DNA of 17,692 nt from assembly GCA_000435075.1 (NCBI GenBank), contig FR890659.1, forward strand, positions 1 to 17,692, in the 5' to 3' direction. The notes beneath the pieces are model-generated. The model saw only the letters and a program-made list of their open reading frames with translations, was not told the origin of the DNA and made no database searches. This stretch comes from Bacteroides sp. CAG:770. Its GTDB lineage: Bacteria; Bacteroidota; Bacteroidia; Bacteroidales; UBA932. This document shows positions 7,683-15,749 of the stretch, one piece after another. The first letter of the stretch is position 1. Each line of letters starts with the position of its first letter. Made by a program: the position numbers and the translations under genes.

Positions 7683-7703
7683 ACGGCCACAAAAAATGGC
7701 CGT
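7683..7703 (+). promoter_or_regulatory. Hairpin ending at the base before the start codon of the HhH protein
   Basis: ACGGCCA (7683-7689) and TGGCCGT (7697-7703) form a perfect 7-bp stem around an A-rich 7-base loop. The stem ends immediately before ATG 7704, covering the ribosome landing region. It could lower translation or respond to a signal; no regulator is evident. Confidence 0.5.
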
Positions 7704-9608
7704 ATGAGAATACGAATTTGTGTTGTAGTCTTGCTGTCAATGTCAATGTGCCTGCAGTCGCGGGCGTTTTCACAAGGACAGCGCGAAATAGTTGGAGACG
7801 GGAAGGGACGGTTGGTGTCTCAGCCTGTCAATGTCGTGTCTTCCGTTCCGGAAGCGGCAGCCTATTTGTCCGGCGTGTCTGAACTGGAGCAGATTCCGGA
7901 AGAGGAAATGGAAAAATGGTGGGACCTTGCGGAGCATCCTGTTCCGATCAATCTTGTCGGAAGGAATGTGCTGGAGGCGTCCGGGCTCATGTCAATGTAC
8001 CAGATTGTATCTCTGTTGGATTACAGGGCGCGAAGTGGGGATGTCTTGTCAATATCGGAACTTGGGGCTGTCGATGGTTTCGGAAAAGAGACGGCGGAAG
8101 CGCTGAGGTGGTTCATATCATTGGAATCGCGCTCCTTACCCGGGAAGTCCTCGGATTATCGGACACCTGTGCGGAACTCATTGACAATCAACGAATCGAA
8201 TAAGATAACCATTCCTTTTGATGGAAAATCTCCGGATTATTCATGGTCCCATTATGAAAAGTTCAGGACGGGGGCTGAAGGACGATGGTCTGCAGGTCTG
8301 TCATTGAAAAGGACATATTCGGACGATGTCCCGTGGCCGTCCGCATATACCGTGCATGGCGCTTATTTCGGGAGGAGGCACCTGTCCCGTCTTGTCGTAG
8401 GTGACTATTCCCTCAGATTCGGTCAGGGCCTTGCCCTGTGGAGCGGATTTGCCATGACAGGGGTTTCCGGACCCCGTTCCTTCTGGAAAAGGCCTACAGG
8501 CATCTCTCCGTCAATGTCGGCATCTTCATCCTCCAGTCTCAGGGGAGCCGCTGCGGAACTTGATTACGGACGTTTCGGAATATCTGTGTTCTTGGGTTCA
8601 CCCGGGTTCCGAGACTGGTGTGAAAACGGATCGAAACTGCAATTGGATTTGCTGCCCGGAATGAATGCTGCATGGTTTTTTAGACATGGACAAGTCTCAC
8701 TTACAGCACTTTGCAACTTGAAAAATGCGAAGTCTATGGGAAAGGCCAATGCCGGGATGGAGGTGTTTCGTGTCGGGGATAAGGTGGTGTTGCCATTGAC
8801 AAAAGTCTCCGCAGATGCAAGATTCTGTATCCGGGGAGTCGAGATTTTCGGTGAGGCGGCCATGGATATCTGTAATGTGAAACCGGCATTGACAGGAGGC
8901 TTCATGTTTCCGGCAGGGGAGTGGAAATTGGCACTGGCTGGAAGATATATCCCTTCGGAGTATGATTTGTCTTTTACGGCTCCGGTTCGTGCGTTTTCCG
9001 GCAAGGGTGGGGAACACGGTGCAGCGGCCGGAATTTCATTCAAGTCGTATGAACTGAGTGTGGACTATGCTTTTGTTCCGGAAAAGGACAGGAAGCAGGT
9101 CAAGGTGTTGTTGTCCAGCCCTTTAAAGCTCTCTGAGTCTGTTAATCTGGATTTGAGGGTCACAGAACCTTGGAAGTCTTACGGGAATACGAACCGGCTG
9201 GATTTGCGTGCTGATTTGAAGGTCAATGCCGGGAAGTGGAATACGGTAGTCCGGGCCTATGCGGCGTTGACGGATAAGTTGTCCGGACTGGGCTATGTCG
9301 AGGAAAGTTATTCCGGACGGATCGGGGCAGTTTTCTTGCGTGGGACAATGTTTGCCGCCGACAGCTGGGACGGTCGTCTGTATTGCTACGAACGTGATGC
9401 GCCGGGGGCTTTCAATGTTCCTGCGTATTATGGGCGGGGTTACTCGTTGTCATTAGTGGCGCGGCTCAAATTCCGTTTGAGGAAGAATGATGCCGTCAAG
9501 GCGTATATTAGAACGGGATATGCGGATACCCCGTGGCTTAGTCCAGGACAAACAAAGTGGCGTCCGGCCAAGGCTGAACTTAAAATGCAGATTACTTATT
9601 ATTTTTAG
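7704..9608 (+). CDS. Secreted helix-hairpin-helix protein with predicted outer-membrane beta-barrel C-terminus
   Basis: The 634-residue protein starts with a signal peptide (MRIRIC then a hydrophobic run, likely cut near AFSQG). Residues about 45-140 form a ComEA-like helix-hairpin-helix region; the last hairpin is GAVDGFGKETAEAL (121-134). From about residue 150 the sequence alternates hydrophobic and polar residues, is rich in Tyr, Phe, Arg and Gly, and ends in ITYYF with a terminal phenylalanine. That pattern is typical of outer-membrane barrels assembled by BAM. Proteins of this kind are known in Bacteroidota but I know no proven function. The HhH part could bind DNA or simply be a fold element. 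It stands alone, with a hairpin next to its start codon. Confidence 0.75.
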   Translation: MRIRICVVVLLSMSMCLQSRAFSQGQREIVGDGKGRLVSQPVNVVSSVPEAAAYLSGVSELEQIPEEEMEKWWDLAEHPVPINLVGRNVLEASGLMSMYQIVSLLDYRARSGDVLSISELGAVDGFGKETAEALRWFISLESRSLPGKSSDYRTPVRNSLTINESNKITIPFDGKSPDYSWSHYEKFRTGAEGRWSAGLSLKRTYSDDVPWPSAYTVHGAYFGRRHLSRLVVGDYSLRFGQGLALWSGFAMTGVSGPRSFWKRPTGISPSMSASSSSSLRGAAAELDYGRFGISVFLGSPGFRDWCENGSKLQLDLLPGMNAAWFFRHGQVSLTALCNLKNAKSMGKANAGMEVFRVGDKVVLPLTKVSADARFCIRGVEIFGEAAMDICNVKPALTGGFMFPAGEWKLALAGRYIPSEYDLSFTAPVRAFSGKGGEHGAAAGISFKSYELSVDYAFVPEKDRKQVKVLLSSPLKLSESVNLDLRVTEPWKSYGNTNRLDLRADLKVNAGKWNTVVRAYAALTDKLSGLGYVEESYSGRIGAVFLRGTMFAADSWDGRLYCYERDAPGAFNVPAYYGRGYSLSLVARLKFRLRKNDAVKAYIRTGYADTPWLSPGQTKWRPAKAELKMQITYYF

Positions 9609-9649
9609 AGAGTATGGCCAGAACTGCGGCTGTAGCAATAACGGTTACG

Positions 9650-10372
9650 TTAAACCTCCTTGAGATAGCGATGCTGCTTCTCGGGGAAGATCTCCTTGTA
9701 TATGTCTGAGGTTCCTTTCGGAATGAAAATCTTCCTGAGTTTGGTACATCCGTAGAAAGCGTCGGGGCCGATGGCTATAAGTCCTTCCGGCAGAGTGATT
9801 TCCTTAAGGGATTCGCAAAATGAGAATGCTTCGGCGCCTATCAGTTTGAGTCCTTTGTTTATCCTTACTTTCTCAAGAGAGAAACACTCGAAGAATGCAC
9901 GTTCTCCGATGGATTTGAGAGATGCGGGGAAACCTATCTGCTCGAGTTCCCAGCAGCCATAGAATGCCTCGTCCCTGACGGTAAGGAGGGATTTCGGGAG
10001 ACCGAATCTCTTGACCCAGCCGCACTCCTTGAATGCAGCCTCGCCGATATGTTCCAATGAGTCAGGCATATGAATCTTGTCCAGAAATGAAACTCTTTCT
10101 TCTTCTGGGATTTCACTGCCTATAGGCCGGTCTTCAGCCATGTATGGCTGGAAAGAGAAAACATTGTCGCAGATTATTCTGGTACCTTCGCGGACATTGA
10201 CTTCATCGGGAAAGTTCTCTGCGTCGAGCAGCTTGAGGCCGTCGGCGCTATAACTGCAGTTGTAGTCGCTGTCCCAGTCGTCGGTTGCCAAATCTTCCTG
10301 TGATGCTGATGTGCTGATGCTTAGAATTTTAAGCAAATCTTCAGGTAATACCTGCATGTTTTCATCTTTCAT
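9650..10372 (-). CDS. BspA-type leucine-rich-repeat protein (LRR_5), cytoplasmic
   Basis: The protein has 240 residues from ATG 10372. Residues about 110-230 hold four or five LRR_5 repeats of the form I-x-AFxxCxxLxxIxLPxxLxxIGxxAF, for example SIGERAFFEC and IGPDAFYGC. The N-terminus is acidic and without signal peptide or membrane segment, so unlike surface BspA proteins this one should stay inside the cell. LRR_5 repeats usually bind proteins; the partner is unknown. The frame extends 40 codons upstream through the promoter region, but ATG 10372 fits the -7 box at 10424-10431 (an internal ATG at 10357 is also possible). It is divergent from priA and convergent with the HhH gene. Confidence 0.8.
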   Translation of the reverse strand: MKDENMQVLPEDLLKILSISTSASQEDLATDDWDSDYNCSYSADGLKLLDAENFPDEVNVREGTRIICDNVFSFQPYMAEDRPIGSEIPEEERVSFLDKIHMPDSLEHIGEAAFKECGWVKRFGLPKSLLTVRDEAFYGCWELEQIGFPASLKSIGERAFFECFSLEKVRINKGLKLIGAEAFSFCESLKEITLPEGLIAIGPDAFYGCTKLRKIFIPKGTSDIYKEIFPEKQHRYLKEV

Positions 10373-10393
10373 TTTCTGTCCGTCTTTATGGTT

Positions 10394-10410
10394 GCCGGTT
10401 AATGACCGGC
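10394..10410 (-). promoter_or_regulatory. Leader hairpin of the LRR gene
   Basis: GCCGGT (10394-10399) pairs with ACCGGC (10405-10410) around a 5-base loop. It lies close to the predicted 5' end of the LRR mRNA, where it could protect the transcript. Confidence 0.4.
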
Positions 10411-10423
10411 CGTTTAATCTCGG

Positions 10424-10431
10424 CAAAGATA
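10424..10431 (-). promoter_or_regulatory. Putative -7 box for the LRR gene
   Basis: The minus strand reads TATCTTTG, matching TAnnTTTG, 52 bases before ATG 10372. No good TTTG at the -33 position was seen. The priA promoter must lie in the same 101-base gap on the plus strand; only a weak TAAATTCG (10456-10463) was found. Confidence 0.5.
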
Positions 10432-10473
10432 TAGTAAATTCAGTGAAATTGTTTGTAAATTCGCATAATAAAC

Positions 10474-12771
10474 ATGTTGAAGGACAGAACATATATAAGA
10501 GTCATACTCCCGCTCAGACTTGACTGGGAGCCGTATTATTATGTCCCTGCTGAGATGGCGCGGGGCGGAATTGCCGTTGGAATGAGGGTTTCTGTCCTGT
10601 TTGCGAGGAAGGAGTATCTTGGCGTGATCTGCGCGGCCTGTATTGAACCTGACGTTGAGGAGGGTAAAATAAATGCCGTCTTGTCATTGGAAAGGGGACT
10701 GGAGACGATTACTGCCAATGAGCTTGAATTGTGGCGTTTTGTTTCCGGATACTATCTCTGTACCGTGGGCGAGGTTTTTAAGGCAGCTTATCCGCAACTG
10801 AAAGTGGATAAGGAAGTTGCAGACGCTAAACGTGAAGCGAAGCGTCTCTCTGTCATTGACAGGAAACTTCAGGCGCTTGCGTCCCGGAAGGATAGGCTTT
10901 CCGCTTTTCTTGAGAAAAAGCGGCTGGCGGCCGAACTGGCCAAGTCTGATTCTTCGAAGAAGAAGTTTTCGGATGAGGCGGAAAAATATGCCGCCCAGAT
11001 TTCGCTTGTGGAGCAGTCCATGTCAATGCTGGAGGATGAGAAAGTGTCAGGTCCGGACAATGTGCGATGCTTCGAATCCTCATATGAGGTGTCGCTGAGC
11101 GCTGCGCAGAATGATGCGTATTCGGCAGTGAAATCTGCATTTCAGGAGCATCTGCCTGTTCTTCTCAATGGAATCACGGGCTCCGGAAAGACTGAAATAT
11201 ATGTGAAACTGGCATTGGAAACAATGCGTCAGGGGAAGAATGTCCTTTACATGATTCCTGAGATTGCAGTCAGCAGGCAACTGGAAGAAAGGCTCAGGTG
11301 TATTTTCGGAGCATATCTGTTCACTTTCCATTCGAAAGTTACTGCTGCCAAGAGGGAAGATGTCGCGTCAGAGATCCGTTCGGGAAATTACATAGTGCTT
11401 GGTACGCGTTCTTCGATATTCCTGCCTCACCATGACCTGGGATTGATAATCGTGGATGAGGAACATGATACCTCGTATAAGCAGGACGCTCCGGCACCAA
11501 GATACAACGGAAGGGATACTGCATTGATGCTGGCCCGTATTTACGGGGCGGAGATTATCCTCGGGACTGCAACTCCTTCGCTGGAGTCCCTCTACAATTG
11601 CAGAATCGGGAGGATGAAGAAAGTCGATCTTCCGGAAAGATATTACGGCGCGTCCGATTCGGATGTGGAAATCATTGACACTTCTGCGGAAAGGAGAAAG
11701 AGGGGAATGGCGGGGAATTTCTCTTTTAAGCTCATTCAGCGTATCAGAACGGCTCTGGCGGACGGCGGACAGGTTCTGCTCCTTCGTGCAAGACGTGCGT
11801 ATTCTCCTGCTGTCCAATGCACTGCGTGTGGAGATATCCCGCGTTGTCCGCATTGTAATGTGCCGCTGAGCTGGCATCGTCAGGAGGGGATTCTATTGTG
11901 TCATTACTGTGGCTGGAGAACACCATTTTCGGGAAAGTGCGCCAAATGCGGCGGGACAATGGAGGCGTTGGGCGCAGGTACGCAAAAGATTGAGGAGGAG
12001 GTGTCCAACCTTTTCCCGGAGGCCAGGGTTGCCCGTCTGGACAGTGATACGGCCGCTGTTGCAGGCAAGGAATCGGAGATAATCCGGGATTTTGCAGACA
12101 GAAAAATCGATATACTTGTCGGGACTCAGATAATTACGAAGGGCTTTGATTTTGACGGGCTTTCTCTCGTTGCTGTGCTGATGGCCGATTCCCTTTTGGG
12201 CCAGCAGGATTTCAGAGCAGACGAAAGGGCGTTCCAACTTCTGGAGCAATTCCGGGGAAGGACAGGACGGCGTGGTCAGAAAGGAATTTTGGTTATACAG
12301 ACATCGCGTCCGGATCATCCTGTATATCAGGCTTTTTCGCATGAAAACGAGGATGGCGTAATGAGTCTTGCCTCTGGGGCTGAAAGAAAAGCATTGATAG
12401 AGTCAATGATGGACGAACGCCAGGCCTTCGGTTATCCCCCGTTTTCGAGGATTGTGCGGGTAATCGTGAAGGACGCCAATGAAGCGAGACTGGAAAAGCT
12501 CTCGCGAATGTTATATTCTGCCATTGTCAATGCTTTTGGCATTTCCATGTCAGGATTTGTGCAGACGTTTGCCCAGCCGGTTTCTGTCGTCGGTCCTTAC
12601 CCGCCGGCTGTGGACAGGCAGTCAGATATATTCGTGAGGCATCTGCGTGTAAGTTTCAGGAAGGACGGTGCGCTGTCTGACAATAAACGGAAACTTGTGG
12701 ATATCGTGAAGGCTTTCGAGACTCAACATGCTTATACTGCGCATGTTGCGCTTGATGTGGACCCTGTGTAA
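10474..12771 (+). CDS. priA: Primosomal protein N' / PriA helicase
   Basis: PriA is a 3'-to-5' superfamily 2 helicase that recognises stalled replication forks and reloads the replicative helicase. At 765 residues it has: an N-terminal DNA-binding domain (1-100), a charged, probably coiled-coil region (about 110-190), Walker A GITGSGKT (233-240), Walker B DEEH (328-331), motif III GTATPS (364-369), eight zinc-binding cysteines (449, 452, 458, 461, 476, 479, 489, 492), GTQIITKGFDF (550-560) and motif VI QFRGRTGR (592-599). Two usually invariant strings differ: NRRGYAP reads ARRAYSP (439-445) and QVAGRAGR reads QFRGRTGR. The core Q, G and R residues remain, so it is probably active. ATG 10474 lies within the upstream tail of the divergent LRR frame but clear of its preferred start. 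Confidence 0.95.
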   Translation: MLKDRTYIRVILPLRLDWEPYYYVPAEMARGGIAVGMRVSVLFARKEYLGVICAACIEPDVEEGKINAVLSLERGLETITANELELWRFVSGYYLCTVGEVFKAAYPQLKVDKEVADAKREAKRLSVIDRKLQALASRKDRLSAFLEKKRLAAELAKSDSSKKKFSDEAEKYAAQISLVEQSMSMLEDEKVSGPDNVRCFESSYEVSLSAAQNDAYSAVKSAFQEHLPVLLNGITGSGKTEIYVKLALETMRQGKNVLYMIPEIAVSRQLEERLRCIFGAYLFTFHSKVTAAKREDVASEIRSGNYIVLGTRSSIFLPHHDLGLIIVDEEHDTSYKQDAPAPRYNGRDTALMLARIYGAEIILGTATPSLESLYNCRIGRMKKVDLPERYYGASDSDVEIIDTSAERRKRGMAGNFSFKLIQRIRTALADGGQVLLLRARRAYSPAVQCTACGDIPRCPHCNVPLSWHRQEGILLCHYCGWRTPFSGKCAKCGGTMEALGAGTQKIEEEVSNLFPEARVARLDSDTAAVAGKESEIIRDFADRKIDILVGTQIITKGFDFDGLSLVAVLMADSLLGQQDFRADERAFQLLEQFRGRTGRRGQKGILVIQTSRPDHPVYQAFSHENEDGVMSLASGAERKALIESMMDERQAFGYPPFSRIVRVIVKDANEARLEKLSRMLYSAIVNAFGISMSGFVQTFAQPVSVVGPYPPAVDRQSDIFVRHLRVSFRKDGALSDNKRKLVDIVKAFETQHAYTAHVALDVDPV

Positions 12772-12815
12772 AAGAAAAGTTATCAACAGTTCGCGTGGGG
12801 TATCGATTATTTTAT

Positions 12816-12823
12816 TAATTTTG
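12816..12823 (+). promoter_or_regulatory. Putative -7 box for the parAB cluster
   Basis: TAATTTTG matches TAnnTTTG in the 129-base gap before parA, leaving a leader of roughly 70 bases. The -33 region has no clear TTTG. A DnaA-box-like TTATCAACA (one mismatch to TTATCCACA) lies upstream at 12780-12788. Confidence 0.45.
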
Positions 12824-12900
12824 TGAACTTTACATAATTAAATAGTGGCATGCGGACGACATCTTCCAGTTGTTGCGGTATGCATTATAGAGTTTAAAAG

Positions 12901-13689
12901 ATGGGAAAGATCATAGCAATAGCGAACCAGAAGGGAGGAGTGGGAAAGACTACGACTGCGATTAATCTTGCGGCGTCTTTGGCTGTCCTTGAGAAAAAGG
13001 TCCTCATCATTGATGCGGATCCGCAGGCCAATACCACATCCGGACTCAACTTCTCTCCTGAGGATGACAGAAAACGGACTTTGTATGAGGTACTTATCGG
13101 AGAGATAGGTATCCGTGACGCGTTGATTCAGACAGAGATTGCCAATCTCCAGATGGTGCCGTCGCATATTAACCTTGTCGGAGTCGAAATAGAGATGCTT
13201 GAGGCTGAGGAGCGTGAGTCCATCATGAAGAAAGCTATTGAACCGGTCCGCGATGACTATGATTATATTATTATAGACTGTTCTCCTTCATTGGGGCTCA
13301 TTACTGTCAATTCGCTGACTGCTGCGGATTCGGTGATGATTCCTGTTCAGCCGGAGTTCTTTGCGTTGGAGGGACTCGGAAAGTTGCTCCAGACAATCAG
13401 ATTGGTTCAGAATGGCGTGAATCCGGCATTGACAATAGAAGGATTTGTGGTTACGATGTTCGATGGTCGTACGAAGGTGCATACACAGGTGCTGAACCAG
13501 CTTCGGGAACATTTCAAGGATATGGTGTTCAATTCCATAATTCAGAGAAACATACGCCTCAGCGAGGCTCCTTCCCATGGCAAGCCGATTATTCTGTATG
13601 ACATCATGAGCAACGGAACTACGAATTACCTGAATCTCGCGAAAGAGGTTCTGGAGAAAAATGAAATAAATAGTGTAAGACATGAGTAA
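12901..13689 (+). CDS. parA: Chromosome-partitioning ATPase ParA (Soj type)
   Basis: ParA binds DNA as an ATP dimer and, with ParB on parS sites, moves replicated origins apart. The 262-residue protein has the deviant Walker A KGGVGKTT (11-18), the switch region with IDADPQ (37-42), Walker B IIIDCSPS and the C-terminal DGRTKVHTQV and LSEAPSHGKP strings of the chromosomal Soj subgroup. Plasmid ParA proteins usually carry an N-terminal HTH, which is absent here, so this is a chromosomal type. The stop codon overlaps the parB start by 8 bases (ATGAGTAA), so the two are translationally coupled. Confidence 0.96.
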   Translation: MGKIIAIANQKGGVGKTTTAINLAASLAVLEKKVLIIDADPQANTTSGLNFSPEDDRKRTLYEVLIGEIGIRDALIQTEIANLQMVPSHINLVGVEIEMLEAEERESIMKKAIEPVRDDYDYIIIDCSPSLGLITVNSLTAADSVMIPVQPEFFALEGLGKLLQTIRLVQNGVNPALTIEGFVVTMFDGRTKVHTQVLNQLREHFKDMVFNSIIQRNIRLSEAPSHGKPIILYDIMSNGTTNYLNLAKEVLEKNEINSVRHE

Positions 13690-14608
13690 ACAACAGAGAG
13701 GACTTGGAAGAGGCATCGGGGCGCTGCTTGGTGATGTAGGGGACCTTGAGTCGTTGCGCAGTCCGGTCGGATATGTCAATAAGGAGGTCGTGGGGACAAA
13801 AGAGCCTCAGGACACTGCTGATGTGCTTCGTATCCCGGTAGATATGATTGAACCGAATCCTTTCCAGCCGAGAATGTCTTTTGATCAGGAGGCTCTGGAG
13901 GAATTGGCGTTGTCGATCCGTACTTTCGGACTTATCCAGCCTATCACAGTCAGAAAGAAATCTGACAACAGATATCAGATTATCAGTGGTGAACGTCGTT
14001 TCAAGGCCTGCAGGATGACCGGAATGACGATGGTTCCTGCATATATCAGGGATGCCAATGACCAGGGAATGCTGGAGATGGCGATTGTGGAGAATATCCA
14101 GAGAGAGAATCTGGATCCTATCGAGGTAGCCATGAGTTATCAGCGTCTTATCGATGAATGCAGTCTGACTCAGGAGCAGATGGCTGACAGAGTGGGAAAG
14201 AAGAGAGCGTCGGTAACCAATTATCTTCGTCTTCTGAAATTACCGGCTAAGGTTCAGCATGACTTGAAGGTCGGTCTCTTAAGTGTAGGTCATGCAAAAG
14301 TTATTCTTGGCGTGGCTGACCAGACTCTTCAGGAGCAGTTGTGTGATCTTGTGATTAAACATGGCCTGTCGGTGAGACAGTTGGAGGACAAGATCAAGGA
14401 ATTGCAGGGAAGTCCTGCCAAGCCGCAGAAGAAAGAAGTTGCTCTTCCGGACGATTATTATAAAGTTCTTGAGCATATCGGCAAGTTTTTTGATAAGAGC
14501 ATCAGCCTGAAAAGAACTGAATCCGGAAAGGGTACAATGACGATTCATTTTGACTCTGACGCGGAAATCAGCCGTTTTCTCAAGGCTCTTGAGGATTCAA
14601 ATATCTGA
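13682..14608 (+). CDS. parB: Chromosome-partitioning protein ParB (Spo0J type)
   Basis: ParB loads on parS sites, slides as a CTP-bound clamp, and stimulates ParA. The 308-residue protein opens with GLGRGIGALLG (7-17), the N-terminal peptide that contacts ParA. The ParB/Srx fold follows with the nucleotide motif GERRFKA (103-109; often GERRYRA) and ENIQREN (137-143). An HTH spans about 160-187 (LTQEQMADRVGKKRASVTNY). The C-terminal dimer domain ends near 305. No parS-like CACGTG core was seen in this window, so its sites probably lie elsewhere. The DUF5683 gene starts 10 bases downstream. Confidence 0.96.
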   Translation: MSKQQRGLGRGIGALLGDVGDLESLRSPVGYVNKEVVGTKEPQDTADVLRIPVDMIEPNPFQPRMSFDQEALEELALSIRTFGLIQPITVRKKSDNRYQIISGERRFKACRMTGMTMVPAYIRDANDQGMLEMAIVENIQRENLDPIEVAMSYQRLIDECSLTQEQMADRVGKKRASVTNYLRLLKLPAKVQHDLKVGLLSVGHAKVILGVADQTLQEQLCDLVIKHGLSVRQLEDKIKELQGSPAKPQKKEVALPDDYYKVLEHIGKFFDKSISLKRTESGKGTMTIHFDSDAEISRFLKALEDSNI

Positions 14609-14618
14609 TTTGCTGCCG

Positions 14619-15575
14619 ATGTCTAAAAGAAAATATCACATACTGGCTCTGCTGTGCTTGTTCCTGCTGTCGTTTTCGTTCAATGCGAGGGCCCAGTTCA
14701 AGGAGAAGGCTTTCACTCAGAACTATAATGATGAGAGTGATTCTACAGCCAGAGATTCTACAGATGCCGCATTCACCTTCAAAGAGTTTTTCGGGGGAGT
14801 GCGGCATAAGAGGGATGCGCGCATAGGTGTCCTTTTTGCCGGTTCCACCGTTTTCGTGGGAGCGCAGCAGATGTACAACAAACAGTATTGGAAACTGCCT
14901 GTCATATATGGCGGAATGGCTGCGACTGCCGGTGCCGGAATATATTTCAGGCATCAATACAATGTGGACAGAAACAATCGTGACAAGACGATAAGCAATT
15001 TGTGCTTTCTGGGAACGGGGCTGATTTATTGGGGCTCGTTGCTTGACGGTGTCGGAAACTACAAGAAAGGAACATATCCGCAGGCCGGAAAGGCAACTCT
15101 CTACTCGGCACTTCTTCCTGGTCTCGGGCAGGCATACAATGGGGAGTTTTGGAAGATACCGATTTATTATACGGGACTCATGTGTTCCGCCCATTTTCTG
15201 ATTACGTACAATACGAATTATTTGCGTTATAAGAGGATTTACAATGCCGCCACTGCTGAAAACTCCACTTACGATGGCCCTGTATCTGCCTCTACTGCAA
15301 AGTATTACAGAGATGTCTATAGAAGGTATCGAGATTATTCCGTCGTGGCATTGGCCGGATTTTATCTGCTTCAGATTATTGACGCGAATGTCTTTTCCTA
15401 TATGCAGAATTTTGAACTTGGTGATGATATTTCGATGAGTGTTTCTCCGACGATGATTTCTCCTGACATGGGTTATGCCATGAATACGGGAGGTTATTCA
15501 GGCAGAAGTGGCTTCAGTCGTCCGACGGTCTCCGGTTCAGAAGCTTTCGGTCTTAGCATCGGATTCAGGTTCTGA
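14619..15575 (+). CDS. DUF5683 membrane protein behind parAB
   Basis: The 318-residue protein has a signal peptide (MSKRKYHILA then a leucine-rich run ending FNARAQ) and a DUF5683 core. The core carries the phrase LLPGLGQAYNGEFWKIPIYY (164-183) with hydrophobic segments before and after it. A similar phrase, AQQMYNKQYWKLPVIYGG (82-99), occurs earlier, so the domain looks duplicated. The C-terminus has one more hydrophobic segment (about 232-250) and ends GFRF. The function is unknown. DUF5683 genes are repeatedly found after parB in this phylum, followed by lytic transglycosylase genes, which suggests a link between segregation and the envelope. The frame extends to 14550 inside parB, but ATG 14619 gives the clean signal peptide. 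Confidence 0.85.
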   Translation: MSKRKYHILALLCLFLLSFSFNARAQFKEKAFTQNYNDESDSTARDSTDAAFTFKEFFGGVRHKRDARIGVLFAGSTVFVGAQQMYNKQYWKLPVIYGGMAATAGAGIYFRHQYNVDRNNRDKTISNLCFLGTGLIYWGSLLDGVGNYKKGTYPQAGKATLYSALLPGLGQAYNGEFWKIPIYYTGLMCSAHFLITYNTNYLRYKRIYNAATAENSTYDGPVSASTAKYYRDVYRRYRDYSVVALAGFYLLQIIDANVFSYMQNFELGDDISMSVSPTMISPDMGYAMNTGGYSGRSGFSRPTVSGSEAFGLSIGFRF

Positions 15576-15641
15576 TGTTCGCATAACATTGAAATCCGAA
15601 ACTGCCGAAAAAGATATGAGTTTGTAAAGAGTTAATTGTCA

Positions 15642-15749
15642 ATGAAATTATACAGTTTTTTTTCTACCGCCGCTGTGGTAGCGGCTGGGGGGTTTTTGGT
15701 TTCCCCCCGCCGCTGTGGTAGCGGCTGTCGTTTTCGGGCCCTCCTGTGA
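15642..15749 (+). other. Displaced signal-peptide start of the transglycosylase gene
   Basis: ATG 15642 opens MKLYSFFSTAAVVAA, an obvious signal-peptide start, but after codon GCT 15684 the frame enters the inserted bases and stops at TGA 15747. If the 40-bp repeat unit is removed, the frame continues as AAVVFGPSCESASAQN into the transglycosylase, giving a 581-residue protein with a normal signal peptide cut near ASA-QN. This is strong evidence that the true start codon is 15642 and is now out of frame. Confidence 0.8.
15667..15727. repeat. 21-bp direct repeat with 40-bp period and internal inverted repeat
   Basis: The bases at 15667-15687 recur exactly at 15707-15727, each encoding AAVVAA in its own frame. 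Between them lie G6, T5, G2, T3 and C6 tracts. The insert can fold: AGCGGC (15680-15685) pairs with GCCGCT (15709-15714), and G6 (15687-15692) with C6 (15703-15708), a 12-bp stem with one bulge. Each copy is also a small hairpin by itself (GCCGCT/AGCGGC). Forty bases is not a multiple of three. Confidence 0.9.

Noticed and set aside
10373..10492. 40-residue extension of the LRR protein
   Set aside because: It would read through its own promoter and into priA; ATG 10372 fits the -7 box.
12724..12748. Inverted repeat CAACATG / CATGTTG at the end of priA as a terminator
   Set aside because: It lies within the coding region before the stop codon, is short and has no T tract.
12772..15641. parS sites near parAB
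   Set aside because: I looked for a CACGTG-centred palindrome and saw none; only a visual scan, so a degenerate site could be missed.
15656..15663. T8 tract as the cause of the transglycosylase frameshift
   Set aside because: Losing one T brings an in-frame TAG within the first repeat copy (CTG TGG TAG), so it would not restore the gene; the 40-bp unit explains the shift better.
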